Origin: Pomacea canaliculata
Taxonomy: Eukaryota > Mollusca > Gastropoda > Architaenioglossa > Ampullariidae
Length of the DNA: 64,000 nucleotides
NCBI RefSeq assembly: GCF_003073045.1
Contig: NC_037591.1
Location: 27,251,319 to 27,315,318 of the forward strand
Direction: 5' to 3'
The notes under the pieces are model-generated. The model made no database searches. It was not told the DNA's origin and was given only the letters and a program-made list of their open reading frames with translations. Shown here piece after piece: positions 1 through 12,430 of this stretch; the stretch's first letter is position 1; each line of letters opens with the position of its first letter. The position numbers and the translations under genes are program-made.

Positions 1-1511
1 TGGGCGCTTTTAAAGAGAGACGACATGGAAGAGAACTTGTATCGCGATCAATTAATCACATAGCACCTGACAGGCACGTGTAGGTATGCTTGTGTCTACA
101 GCAGTTTCCTGGAATATGTTTGTAAGGGGTATATGTGTCAGAGAGTGCGGAATATTGCTTTCTTCCTTTTCTCCTATCAGAGCTCATATAAATCAAAGGC
201 CCAGATACTCATTAGCTGTGTTAGGTTCTCCAGAGCCCACTGAATGTTGCTAATAATACATCATATGTTCCGAATAAAAATTTAAAATAAAAGCTGCTGG
301 CTATTTTTAGTAGCTCCTTCGTTTCTCATTATTAATAACTGACATGTCAGGCGGGAATGGGGGATGGAGGGGGAGGGGTATCATCAAGTAGGATGTCGGC
401 TTTAAGGTACATGACCTGGTCACACCTGGTCTGGCAGGACAGAGGGTGGGAGAACATGACATGACATGACGTTGGAGCTGAAGCTCTAGGGGCCAGTAGC
501 ATGAAAGGCCAGCTGACCATAATGAGGTGTTAACTTGTTTGTCCATGTAGGACATTTGGTGTCCCTTACTTACGGTCAGTATATAGAGGTGAAGTCTGTG
601 ACAAAAGGTTCACTCGCTGGTCATGGTAGCACCTCCTGTCAAGTGTCGGTCCTTGACCCAGGTAGAAGAAACAAATAGGGTTTACTTATTTCCTGTAGTT
701 GGGAAAACAGCATTAATTGGAGGAATGGGTTTTTGTGTTTCCATGTGCTCCAATGGCATCGACACACCTACACGCACATACGCTCACTGACACACATTCA
801 AGCACAAATATGCAATTATATATCAGCTTTAGCCTCAGATACTGTTGCAATGATCTTTTTCTCTTATTTTGTTTCTCCACACCAGTTAATTAAAAAAATG
901 AAATTAATTAACACAGCATGCAGGCAATATGCAGAATTGTGCTTGATCTAATTCATGAAACTGTTTGTTAGATGAACATCCTGTTTAAAAATCAGAGAAT
1001 GTTAATGCCATCACTTTTTCATAAGTTTAGACATGTGGTAACAAAAAGGCAGGCAGGTTTTGTTTTTTTCTTTGGATTTTTTTTTGGTTTGCTTGGTACT
1101 TTTGATTGAAACTGGCTCCAGCATACTTAATTATTAAGATGTTTTTGAATTTATGCTACTCATTTACAGAGACAAAAGATTGCTCGAAAAATAATTTTTA
1201 ATGTTGCAGTCAAAGGGGTTTTCTGCACACTCTTATGGGTATTTCATGTATAGCTGAGGCAAACATTAGTTCAGACTTTTATGATAAAAAGTCTTTTAAC
1301 AGAAATAACAGTGTTCATCAGATCTGATTAGTGCCTTGCTAACAGTTGTTAACTTGTCAGAGGCATGTAAGGTAAGCAGGCTGTATCTGCCATGTGTGTC
1401 AGGTGCGTCAGTGCCATAGGGTGTGCTGGGATTCCATCTTTTGTGTGGCTGAAGGTCTGACAAAGCTGTGAGATAGAACGAGTTGATAAACTAAGTTTTT
1501 ATGCTTGACAG
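1..1511 (+). other. Intron or upstream part of PLEKHG5-like gene, no exon recognised
   Basis: AT-rich sequence before the first recognisable exon of the RhoGEF gene. The gene's N-terminal exons should lie upstream, because the first exon seen starts directly at the DH domain with no start codon. No convincing exon, RNA or repeat was found here. A short open stretch around 592-622, bounded by AG and GT, was seen but is too weak to call. Confidence 0.5.
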
Positions 1512-4500
1512 ACCCTGACAAAACGGCAACATGATCAGCAGGAAGCCATCTGGGAGCTTCTGCAAACAGAGCTGTCATACATCAGTCAGATCAGGGTGAT
1601 CATTGATGTAAGTTGTGCTATATTCACAACCTCGACTAACCAAGTTCTGTCACTCATCTCCTCATTTCCCACCGCCATGTATTTATGCTCATACAAACCC
1701 ACAGACCCAGCATACGTATGTGTGCATGCTGAATGTTCAGGCAGATGGTGAATAAACAACCAGCTAAAAAGATTAATAAAGATATTTGAGATCATTTATC
1801 ATAATACGATATTTTTATGTCTCAAGTTTACTATTTGAAAGTGATGTTTGATAATAAATTTAGACTATCATTTTGTGTGCAGGTGTTTCAAACTGTCTTC
1901 TTAACATACAGCAAGAGGCTTTGCTCAATGAGGTAAGTTTCACAGGTGTCGTATGACAGTTTATGTCATCAGCTGATCACCTCTATAATTTCCTGTGATT
2001 ACTTTGCATAATGTCTCATAATGTAGATCATGTTATGAGAAATATCTTGTTTTAATTTTTACTTCACAAGTGACTGCCACAAGGATGTTTTGAGGTTTTA
2101 TATCTGTGCATTTTCATTTGAAAAAAATTTCCGAATTGCTTTGTAAAAGAAAAAAATTACATTGAATTAAATTTTGCAGACTTCACTCTGAAGACATGCA
2201 CTCTGATTGCAGATTGAGACTGAGCGCCTGTTCAGTAACATTGACCAGGTCTTGATATGTAATTGTCGGCTGTGGCAAGATAGCCTCATCAACATTCTAG
2301 AAGATGCCAGGAGGAACAGACACCCTCTGAATCCCTCCCTCTTAAAGCCTGCTTTTCTCAGTGAGGTGTGTGATGATGATGATGCATGGTAGAGTAACAA
2401 CTGTTTATTTAGGCCAGGTGTATGCAGTACATGTGATGCACCACATAAAACTGAGAAGCTTGGCATTCAATCCAGTCAATTACAGTTAGCTCTGTGAAAA
2501 CTGTAATTTGCCAACCACAATCAAATTGTCATGCATGCTGGGAATTCTCCTTAAATTTGTTACATTGGATTCCACAATAAATGTAATACTTAATTTTATT
2601 ATGTTTACATTTGATGTCCAGAGCAAAATCTTAAGCGTTCTTCATAATTCATTTGACAATTTCTTACTAAAGGAGAAATACAAGGGTGGAGTGACTCAAG
2701 AAGTCCAACATGAAAGATGAAGAAATAATCATTAGCCACCGATGTCTTTTAGCTATTTGTCGTTTGAACTTTGCGGATGGTGTGAATCTAGCTTTGTAAT
2801 TCTTTTGTTTTGAAATATCTTTGTTATTTTAGTTCAAAAAACTGATTGGACCTTACACGAAATACTGCATGGAGCAGAAACAATGTACTGAGTATATGAA
2901 GTCACGCCATACAGAAAATGATCTCTTCAAGATGTTTGTCTTGGTGAGCTTGATTTTTCTTTTTTTTTAACTCTTTATAATTCAGTCAATTATTTATGTT
3001 CGTGGTAAAAAAAACCAAAAGCACATTTAATTAGTGGTTGAACAATAAACTCTAAACTATAAGGCGTCAATAAGTGTCTATCTGATGTGATATTCATTTA
3101 AAACTAAACTTAATAAAAGTTGCCAAGTGAGGAATTTAGCCACCTGGTTAGTTTATTCCTTGTTACTCCTCAAGGAGCTTTGGGCCACAGCCACCTGTTA
3201 CTCGTTAAGAATGCTGGCATCAACAGTTTTTCTGCCTTTTTTGTATTTTTGTATTTTTTGTATTTAACTTCATTGTAGATTTTTCAGTGCTACAGATGTA
3301 TTTCGTTTGTTCCCACATCTAGACTGCAGAATGTTGCCAGTAGCATTGTTCTAAAAATAGGATGTTTTCTTCTCTTTTATTTCTAGTGGGCTGAAACACA
3401 AAAGCAGTGCAATCGGCTGAAGTTGACAGACCTCCTTGTAAAACCCGTACAACGCATCACAAAGTATTCCCTCCTGCTTCAAGCTATTCTTAGAAAAACA
3501 GAAGATGACAGACAGCGACGAGATCTTCTAGAAATGGTAAGCAGTGTTTCTTGCTGGAAAGCTGATCTTTTAAAGCATTGTGTGTGCCAAATGTCTTTCT
3601 TATCTTTTAATAACTCTTTCTAGGATCTGTAGAAATTTAGAACAGTGTCCCTTTTAAACCACTCAAAAAGAAGTCTGCTGCCTTGAAAGTGTACAATGTT
3701 TTATATAGTGTTAATGAATTGTATGCAGCATACAGAAGTGGCTTTAAACTGATCTGTAGGAAAGGACTCATGTGTGGGAATTCTTTGTGTTCGCTATGTG
3801 ATAATGATGGTTGTGATGAGGATGACAGCAATAATGATATTACAGATTGCCAGTGTCGATGAATGTGTGATCAGCATCAATTCCAAGATGCAGTATCAGC
3901 TAGACATGGAACGACTGGAAGCAATCATGACCAAAATAGAGCCCTATGACTGTGTGGAGCCTCCCAGTGAAGAATGTGTTAAAGTAAGTGAATGCCTTTT
4001 CTTTTGCTTCTGGATTTGAAAATGTGCACACTTTTATGCATACTCTTTCACACAGGCAGTTTCATGCATGCTTTTTTTCTTTTGATATAAAAGTATGTTT
4101 AAAACACGTTTTATATCTGTGATTTCAGATAATACAGGAATACAACAGTAAGTTCAACCTCATGACACCCATGGCTGGACTACAAGTTCCTCAAACACGC
4201 TCCCTTCTTATGCATTCGAATCTTCGCCTGAAGGAATCTCAGTCAAAGGTGTGTAATTTGTGTTAGCCTCAGAGTATGCTGCTGGAAGTGTGAGATAGGC
4301 ATGTACAGTGTATAGTTTGAGAATGCCAAGATCAAACTAGGAAAGATGAGGTTCAGTCATCACTATACAAAACTTTCTCCACTGTATATATTTTCATTTG
4401 ACATGATATAATAATAATAAATGCAAAATTTGTAAAGCGCATGCTCAAATTCATAGGAGTATGCTCTTAGCGTTTAAGAACAAGAATGAAACATGGACAG

Positions 4501-7246
4501 CATACCAGGGACAGGAAAACAAATAACATATGAACTATAAAAAAATAAACAATCGTACTAAATGAAGAATAAAATCAAATGCAGAAAACACAAAGAGGAC
4601 CAAATAACAAGAACAATATAACAGTGCAGTCTAACTTTATCCTGGAGAAGGTTTTTTTTTTCCTGCATGTTTTTATGAATGCTCCATGGATACAGATGGC
4701 ATGTTTACATGCATTGCTTAATTGTGCTCTAAAGATGAACCCTTATTATTTTAATTTACTTCATATATTTTCATATATATATATTTACAAACCTTATCTG
4801 TGTGCTCAGACTGATGTGGACTGTTTCCTCTTCACCGACCTGATCCTGGTGTGCAAGTCAAACAAGCGAATGGACAAGTATAAAATTTTCCGCCCACCCA
4901 TGCGCTTAGATCAGATTGTTGTCTCAGACCTGAAGGACAGAGGTGAACATTTTGAATCCTTTTAGTGCGTGTATGTGTGGAGGGTTTGCACTGAAAAATG
5001 AGCATGTGTTCAAGCACACTTGCATACATGATGTAGCATGATGGTTGGATAGTTATCTCTTTACATGTGATTGTATGAATCCATGTATGTGCCAATGTCA
5101 TTTTGCATTTTCTTCATCTGCACAATTCTTATGTTTAAAGTCAGATACATTACTTTTCATGCTTGTGTAGCAGTGAATTTTAACTATATATCCTACGGAT
5201 CAATACTAATACTTTTAGTAGCAGCTTTTTTTTTAAACACTCTTTAGTTAAAGAATAGAAATAAAAGTGGGACAAGAATGTCTATCTCTGGATAACCCTG
5301 TATATCCCTGCATTCAAGTGCGCTCTCTTTATGACTTTTTTACCCTCAGGAAGTTTTCTTCTGATCTATATGAATGAATATGATGTGCCTGTGGCCGCCT
5401 ATACATTCCATGGTGATCAAACTGCTGTCAGACTGTGGCTAGAGAAGATACGGGATGCTCAGGTAAAGATGGCTGGGGCAAAATCTGTTAATATTTGTAG
5501 AGATCTGACTTTGTGCATGTGTGTATGTGTGCATGAGAGAGAGAAAGGAATTCAAGTTTGATTTAAATTGTTTTGTCGTTTCCAAGTGAAAGCAGAATTA
5601 ATAAAAATAAATCATTTGTTCTGTTTTACAAGCAGAAAATACAAATGCATTCACTACAGCTATAAATTTTGTTGTGTATGTGAACATTTTGAAGCTGTAT
5701 ATATGAATGTAACACCAAATGTTACTTTTGCAAATGTTTTTGACAGGCTGAATATAATGAACGGAAGATGGAAGATCACAGGCTGCATGTCTCTCGACTC
5801 AGCCGTAGTCGAGAAGAAGCAAAGAACAATTCCTCACCTGGAACAACACCCCTGAACATGAAATACCACCCAGTAGCTGATCTGCCATCCATACCACGCT
5901 CTGCAAGTATGGACTCAACTGAGGGACAGTTTCTTCCAAACATTCTACCTGCAAAGACATCAGATGGATCATTACCTTCCAATGGGATCCTTAGTCCTCA
6001 GGCTCTGGAGCGTGTGAGTTCATGTAGTGAAATCTCATCTCGAGGAGCTTCCAGGACCCATGTTTTGAGTCAGGAAAGGCACGCTTCATCGTCTCCTGAG
6101 TACTCCCCAACAAACGAGCGTAAACATAAACCTGTGAAGGCCAGCCAGTCTGTGCCTAACATCCATGGGAGTCAACTCATGCAGGCAGGGACTGAAGACT
6201 GTTATGATGAAGAGGGGGATAATCGTGGTATGACTGTTGATGATATGAGTGTCATCACTTCAGTTGGATCCCTGTCTCTTTCACCGTCGTGTCTGATGGA
6301 GCAAAGCTCATTTGACAGTGACTTCAATAGCTGTTTGAACAAACCCAACCAGAGGCGGGTTTCGCGCAGTGAAAAACGATATTATACAGCCGACTCCATT
6401 CAGGAGCTGAGACAGGAGAAAGACAATAGCATCCACAAAAGGCTTTCATGGCAGAATGAAAATCAGTTAGAGGAAAGACTACGTAGAAAAGTTTTGAGCT
6501 CAGATTCTGTGCACAGCATGCCTAGCTCCTCTGGGGTCAGTTCTGCAGGCTCGCTGCACCTTAACCCTGAGAGTGACATCAGTGAAGAGACAGAAAGTCA
6601 AAAGACTGGGCGGTCATTGTCGTCTGTTGACAGCAGCCTTGAAACTGACACTAATAACTCTGTGGCAAATTCAGACCCAGAGAGCAGCCGTTGCAGAGCA
6701 AAGTCGTCATCTGATATTGCAGAGCTTATCAGCTCGTTGAAGACCGGTGAACGAGAAGATGGCATTTCCTCTGTTAACCTGCCAGTCCATGGTCATTCGA
6801 AGAGGTTCTCACATTCACAGCTGCTCATCATGAAAAAACATCTACTTCTTGATGCAAGCGTGGAGGCTTCGTAAGTGTTGCAACTGCAATTGGCAGGCTT
6901 TTCCCACTTAAAAATATATTCATAAATCAGAATTTGATTTGTTTAAGATGTGCTTTCTTTTCCAGTAATGTGAAGCAACAACAAAATATAAGCTTATAAG
7001 CCTTTTAATTACAGCAATAAACCTCTCTGGAGGTTATTCCAAAGAGTAAATAGTGAGGTGCAAATGAAATGTAGGGAATTCTATTTTATCTCTCTTTCTG
7101 ATTTGTTTTTAGTTTTCTCTCGGAGCACATATCATTTGCTCTTGTAGATCAAGCATGCATAAATATTCAATGCAAGCAATAGGGTAACAACCAGTTTGCA
7201 ACAAAGATCTGACATTCTTGTGTATTATACTTTCAGGGAGGTATAA
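1512..7246 (+). CDS. PLEKHG5: PLEKHG5-like Rho guanine nucleotide exchange factor (3' part of gene)
   Basis: Exons: 1512-1607, 1883-1932, 2213-2365, 2833-2943, 3387-3536, 3846-3983, 4129-4248, 4810-4942, 5350-5462, 5747-6870 and 7237-7246, about 732 residues visible. Residues about 10-215 form a DH (RhoGEF) domain with EAIWELLQTE, ETERLFSNI and KPVQRITKYSLLL. A PH domain follows (CFLFTDLILVCKS ... SFLLIYMNEYDV ... WLEKIRDAQ), then a long Ser-rich tail. Order and sequence fit vertebrate PLEKHG5/Syx, a RhoA exchange factor at junctions and endosomes (family knowledge). The tail ends HSQLLIMKKH, and splicing at 6871/7236 adds Glu-Val-stop, giving a C-terminal SEV PDZ ligand. Without that splice, translation stops at 6874. 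Exon 1883-1932 is one base short: AACTGTCTTCTT is the frame matching the family, and it needs one extra T in the run at 1886-1888. The N-terminal part and start lie outside the window. Confidence 0.9.
3155..3212 (-). repeat. SINE-like fragment with CTCCT(C/T)GAGGAG core
   Basis: Inside a PLEKHG5 intron. Read on the minus strand it gives GGCCCAAAGCTCCTTGAGG followed by AGTAACAAGGA, which matches the copies at 8303 and 24142. The near-palindromic core and the flanking GTAACAA are shared. Probably the 3' part of a retroposon. Confidence 0.5.
4408..4616 (-). repeat. Dispersed SINE-like repeat, copy A, with (ATT)n tail
   Basis: About 200 bp in a PLEKHG5 intron, clearly homologous to 28172-28432 and 56179-56530. 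Shared blocks include TTTGTAAAGCGCAT, GTATGCTCTTAGCG, GAAACATGGACAGCAT and AAATAACATATGAACTATAA. The short AATAAT run at its low-coordinate end is an (ATT)n tail read on the minus strand, as expected for a SINE or LINE 3' end. Confidence 0.75.
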
Positions 7247-7388
7247 AAATATGAGGAACAGCCATAAAACCAAGTTCAGTCATTCAGCGTTTGAGAGAAA
7301 CTGCAGCATTGTCAGCTGCCACGATGTATGCAGGGATGTGTTGTCCAGTGCTGCATCAGAAAAGTCAATCCACGTGTCACGGAGATAT

Positions 7389-7482
7389 CAGACACTGTAA
7401 CAGATTGGGAGGTGCTGAGAACTCAGATGTCATGATGCTGTCAGACACTAACAGATTGGAAGGTGCTGAGAACTCAGGTGAA
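7389..7482. repeat. Imperfect tandem duplication in the probable PLEKHG5 3'UTR
   Basis: Two copies of a unit containing AACAGATTGG(G/A)AGGTGC followed by TGAGAACTCAG, at about 7399 and 7450, each preceded by CAGACACT. Unit length is about 50 bp. Confidence 0.7.
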
Positions 7483-8302
7483 GTGGAGCAGCACTGCTAC
7501 CTCAGTTCTGCATGTCTTACAATGTCGGGGCTTTTTCTGTGCCTTTGCATGGTAGGATATTTTGCCCTGCCAGCATCCAGGCTGACATGTGCTGCTGCCT
7601 GTCTTTTCATGTCACAGAGTGCACTAAAGACCAATGGGACCAAGTAACAAAGACTTGACTGCCTAATGAATAAGGCTGTGTGAGAATACCCGAACTCTTC
7701 AACAGTCAACAGATTGTGTTGCTTATTACTGTCATTGCTTTATGTCAAGGAACCACATAATCATAATGCGACTGAAGCTAAGATGCGTGAACTACAAGGA
7801 GTGTGTTCATATTGTGCAGGATGATTCAAATCACAGTTCACAAGCACCCCTTTTATTTATGCTCCTGACGAGCGTGAAGAATGCAGAATCTATTTGAAAA
7901 AGTGTCTCTGCAATTAGCTGTCACCAATGTTGCACATAAAGAATTGTGACTGTGTATCTCTGTAAAGGTGTGAAGGTGCTGCAGTGCATAGGGGAAGCTA
8001 TGGTGATGCTTTCTTATTAGGATTAAAGGGCATTTAGTGAACTTTCTTTCTTCATTTGATGTTCTAGTGAAATAAAGTGGGGGTGGGGAAGCATGCTGAA
8101 ACATCATGATTGTCTTTGTTCTTGTTGTAAAGATGTTAATTGTAGTATATCAGTTTTTGACAACAGGTACAAGTACCTGACAGATAAAAGATCTTTACAT
8201 TCAAGATTTACATTCAGTTCAACATCCAAGGCGTTGAAGAAAGATCATGTAAACAGTTCTGGGGTGGTCTGCCGGGTGTGTTTAGGTTAATCCTATTATC
8301 AC

Positions 8303-8347
8303 TTCTTGTTGCGACCCTATGCTCCTCAAGGAGTAAAAATGACTAAA
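8303..8347 (+). repeat. SINE-like fragment with CTCCTCAAGGAG core
   Basis: TTGTTGCGACCCTATGCTCC followed by TCAAGGAGTAAAAATGACTAA. It matches 24142-24187 over about 40 bases and 3155-3212 in reverse. Confidence 0.6.
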
Positions 8348-9345
8348 CTTTTATCACTTCTTGAGCATCTAATCCTGTTCGAATTACTCTTACCTAATGT
8401 TTTCTGATGCAAGTAGCCAGGACAAATGCTGCACGTACCCACACACATACAACATTCCTTTACAGACATGGTGTTTTGGTAATGGAGAAACATTGTGACC
8501 ATGCTTTTCACTGAGTGCTTCATATGCCTTGAAAAAATGTCCCCTAAAACATAAAGCATATGATTTGAGGATGCCTTAGATAGCTTTATCCTGTCATTGC
8601 ATCTTCATGTCAAGTCTTTGGTGAAAATGTTTTATTTGTAAAATTGGGTGTGCTTCAGCGTGGCCTTGATCCTTGTATAATCTTTATCGCAGAGAAATCC
8701 TGATACTCTGAAACATGTACGTGCTTACCCCTATGTTTTGTTGTTGTTCTTCAGAAGAGTATGTGATTATATGTGAGTGTGAGAGAGTGTGTGTGATAAC
8801 CATGTACAGGTATACATTAAGTGCATAAGGTTGCATCTTTTTTAATTACCACTGTACGATCTTTTTATGTGGCCATTGACTCTTCAGAGAATCAATGCTA
8901 TAGCTATAAATATTTTCACATCTGTGTGTATGAACTATATAGGAATAAACCTGTGCTGGCTTGTATGTGCATGACACTTTTCAATTTTTGCATTTATGTA
9001 AGAACCTATGACAGCCAGCTCAGTTAATTATAAATTGTAAGTCTAACTGTAGGTTGATAATGTTGTTAATCATGACAACCATAGCTTAAAGAGAGGATGT
9101 GTTTGTTTCTGTATGTGCAGGGAGTACTTTGCAATGAGTGTTTTTGGAGTCTCAAGATAGTACACAATCAGTAATTATTCTCTTATCAATGAGTACACTT
9201 TCTGAATGTTAGCAGCGTGGGATGTTATCAAGTACTGGACATCTGAAAAATTCATTGGAAAGTAGAAGGATTAATGTTTTCCCTAACACATCATACTTTT
9301 GTTATGCAGGATTTGCTTTGGTATTCATACCACTTTAGATAGGTA

Positions 9346-9588
9346 GAGGCCATCCCCTACCTATTCAGGTCGTTGGGGGTGAGGTGTTAGAGACCTCACT
9401 TTTCTCATCAACATCTGCCCATTTCCTCTCCCTCGCTGCCTTACCTTTCCCAACCCTCCAAAGAGTCAGGTACCCATTCCTGCCAACTGGGTTTACTGGT
9501 AGGAAGTTTGCTGCACAAATAGGGCATTGAACCAGTGCTCACTCAGTTCGGATACCAGCGCTCTAACCACTCGGCTATCTGCTTCCCC
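9346..9588 (-). repeat. tRNA-derived SINE
   Basis: The minus strand shows a tRNA-like head: an A-box TAGCCGAGTGG (9567-9577) and a B-box GGTTCAATGCC (9523-9533), 33 bases apart, as in an RNA polymerase III promoter. About 180 bp of unrelated body follow, ending in a TAGGTAG-like stretch near 9346. The head does not fold as a complete functional tRNA, so a SINE is the better reading. Confidence 0.7.
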
Positions 9589-12337
9589 AAGAATAGCTGG
9601 ATATGAACATGCACGTAAATTATATAACAGAGAGACTTCCTGAACACTTCATGACAAGAACAGTGACTTGTGAATAATCTAGAAATTTTGAACACCCACA
9701 TGATATTTTAGAAAAGAGTTATACGTATGTTAGATATCATGAGTCATTTGTTTGTCCACTTAACACTGGGTCGTAAGTTCAGATCATTCATCTGAAAGCT
9801 TTCACATCATCTATTTATTGATGCTATGAACTAAGACTCATAATTTATATATTTTTTAGATATTTCCATAAACCTTAGTAGTGCAGTCCACTTTAATATA
9901 TCACCCATTGATATCTTTATTTCTTTTGCCATAGTACATATTTTTGTACATTCCCATTATGATTGTACATTCCACCACAAAGGCATTTGTGATAGGGAAG
10001 ATATTTGACAGACTTTTGGGATGCAGATAGAATGTGTAAAATTCAACAAAAATATGAGACAGTAATCTAGTAAGCTTGCAAAAAAAGAAGGAATTTCTTT
10101 TCACACTCCTGTTTTCTATTACTAGGATTGGCATGGGATAAATTTACCAAACTGAAAAAAAAGTAGAGCATCCTTCATTGTGGGCAAAAGTCAAAACTCC
10201 ATGTTTTTTTCTTTAAGTTCCTCCATAAGAGTGAGTGTGCATTCATATGTGTGAGACAAGAGAGAGTGCTTTCTTCTCACAGTTACTAGAAGAGGGACTT
10301 TACTATTTAAGAAGTGATCTCAATAAAGAATATAACTATGCTGAAGGTCAGCATGGCTCATCAATCAGTATGGCTCATTAGTCTAATGATACTGTTATGC
10401 TATGATAAGAATTTTGTTCTGGTTTACATAATCAAAGTTGATTTATTGCTTTATCTTGCCATCAAAGATAGGTGAACACTTTGAAAAATATATACACAGA
10501 CATAATAATAATTGTCTCAAAAGCATTGTATTCCCTGGTAGTGTACTAATGTTGAACAGGTGAATGCCATCAGTATAGGTGCAGTCTGCAGCCTTTCAAC
10601 TGCAATTGGGGCCACTATTTCATTATGCAACTTGAAAATTCATGTTTGGCCCTCCCAGGTGTGGCTAGATACCACATCACATTGGCATAGTGAGTCCCAC
10701 CTGGATTAGACAGTCTTTGGACATGTACCTTTCACAGACCACTTAGAAGCATTCAACTTAATATTGGTTGGTTCGTATGATTGTATTTAAGTATAGGTTA
10801 ATATTATCTTCTGCTATTTAGTTAAGTTAACCAGTTTTCTTTGAAAAATATAGCTGGTACATTTGTAGGAGCTGATGCTTCTGGAGACTAACATGTGGTT
10901 CTTTCACTCTGCTCCGAATTTAGGCAGTATTTTTCTTTTTAATTGTTGGATATGTAGGTGATTATTGTTTATGTGTTCTTTGTGAAAAGTGATCTTAGAG
11001 TGTTTGAGATGGACAAAGAGTGAAGAGAGCTTGCATTTTAGGTGAATGGAAAACAAATCTTGTGTGATATAAATTCATGTGGAGAGAAGGCATCAATTAA
11101 TGAGCCATACATAAAGTTTAAACCTCAGGTAACTCATTTCAGCAAATTCACTTTGCTGACTTCCAAGTCTTTCATGTATTTCAGCACTTGGTTTTTTTTT
11201 ATTAACGTGTGAAGGCAGTTTCACTATCAGCTTTGAGCACCCTGTGTTTGGGCAGTTAGCGCTGCTATTATTCAACAGAACTTGCAGCTTAAAGCAACAA
11301 TTTCTCTCACACATCTAGAGGGTGAGGAAGCAGAGCTAAGTAATGTGCATTCCTTTCTCCTGATGACAGGCAGAGCAAGTTTATTCTTCTTGAATGCTCA
11401 GCTGTTGCCTAGAGCATTCTGAGAGTGAGTCTGAACACAGTTCTTTGATGTGTTGGTCATGGCCCCTGAATGCCTTTACAAAGATCAGCTTCCGTGACAG
11501 AACCAGTTCAGCGACTCCTTGCTTGCTTTCCTGTGTATGTAGCTGCTTCTTTGCCACATGAATCTTACTGGCCAAATCATTGTGTAAAAATTGTTTCTAT
11601 CACAGCTATGCGAATTTTCATAATGCCGCAAGTGTAACTGAAAAAATTAAAGAGTTTTCTTATGTAATGTTATGTACATGGACTGTCTGTAGATTTTATT
11701 CGAGTTCATGTAGTAGGGATGCAGCCTTTGCAGACTAAACACTTTTCAAGTTTTTGTTCAAATATTACTTTTCTTCTATATTAAATCTTGAAAGAGGAGT
11801 ATGCTTCTCAATTCACTTCAGGTGGTCTTTCTTCATATTTGTTAACATCATGCATTTGCCTTTGACCACATTTCTCCACCTTCACTCACACCTCTCAAAT
11901 TCCTGTATAGACTGTAATTTATTAATATGCTGATTGAATGCATTCCGTTTTCTAGTGCATTATCTCAGTGTAAACTTTATGATCAATCTTCTAGAATACA
12001 TGTAATGCAGTATTTATTGTGCTTAGAATAATGATTCCTTGCTTTGCTACTATATCACAATAAATAAAGTTTATAGTCAATCTTATACCTATAAGATACA
12101 GCAAACAGCCTTCATACACCATACAAGTGTATCTAGATGTTGATGCTTTGTCCTTTGACAAACTGATGTGACTGAGGACTAGTAGTATAAAATACTTTGT
12201 GAACCATTCCTTCATTTCCCAATACTTGAGGCCATTAGAGCCTACATGTGTAATTTAATCTTTGGCCACTGCAAAATATAACAAGCTATAAGAAAGAAGT
12301 CTAGCCTTCATTGCTGTGATCCTGTGACCTGCTAAGG

Positions 12338-12430
12338 CAGGGGTGGGCAATTAATTTTCCCAAGGGGCCGGATGAGAAACTGGAATGGTTCTAGAGGGCC
12401 GGATGAGAAACTGGGATGGTTTTAGAGGGC
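12338..12430 (+). mobile_element. Single hAT-type transposon terminus with internal duplication
   Basis: Starts CAGGGGTGGGCAA, the classic terminal sequence of Charlie/hAT elements (family knowledge). It is followed by two copies of a unit of about 31 bp, GGGCCGGATGAGAAACTGG plus an ATGGTT-TAGA part, at 12365 and 12396. No matching opposite terminus was found, so the element is truncated or very diverged. Confidence 0.5.
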
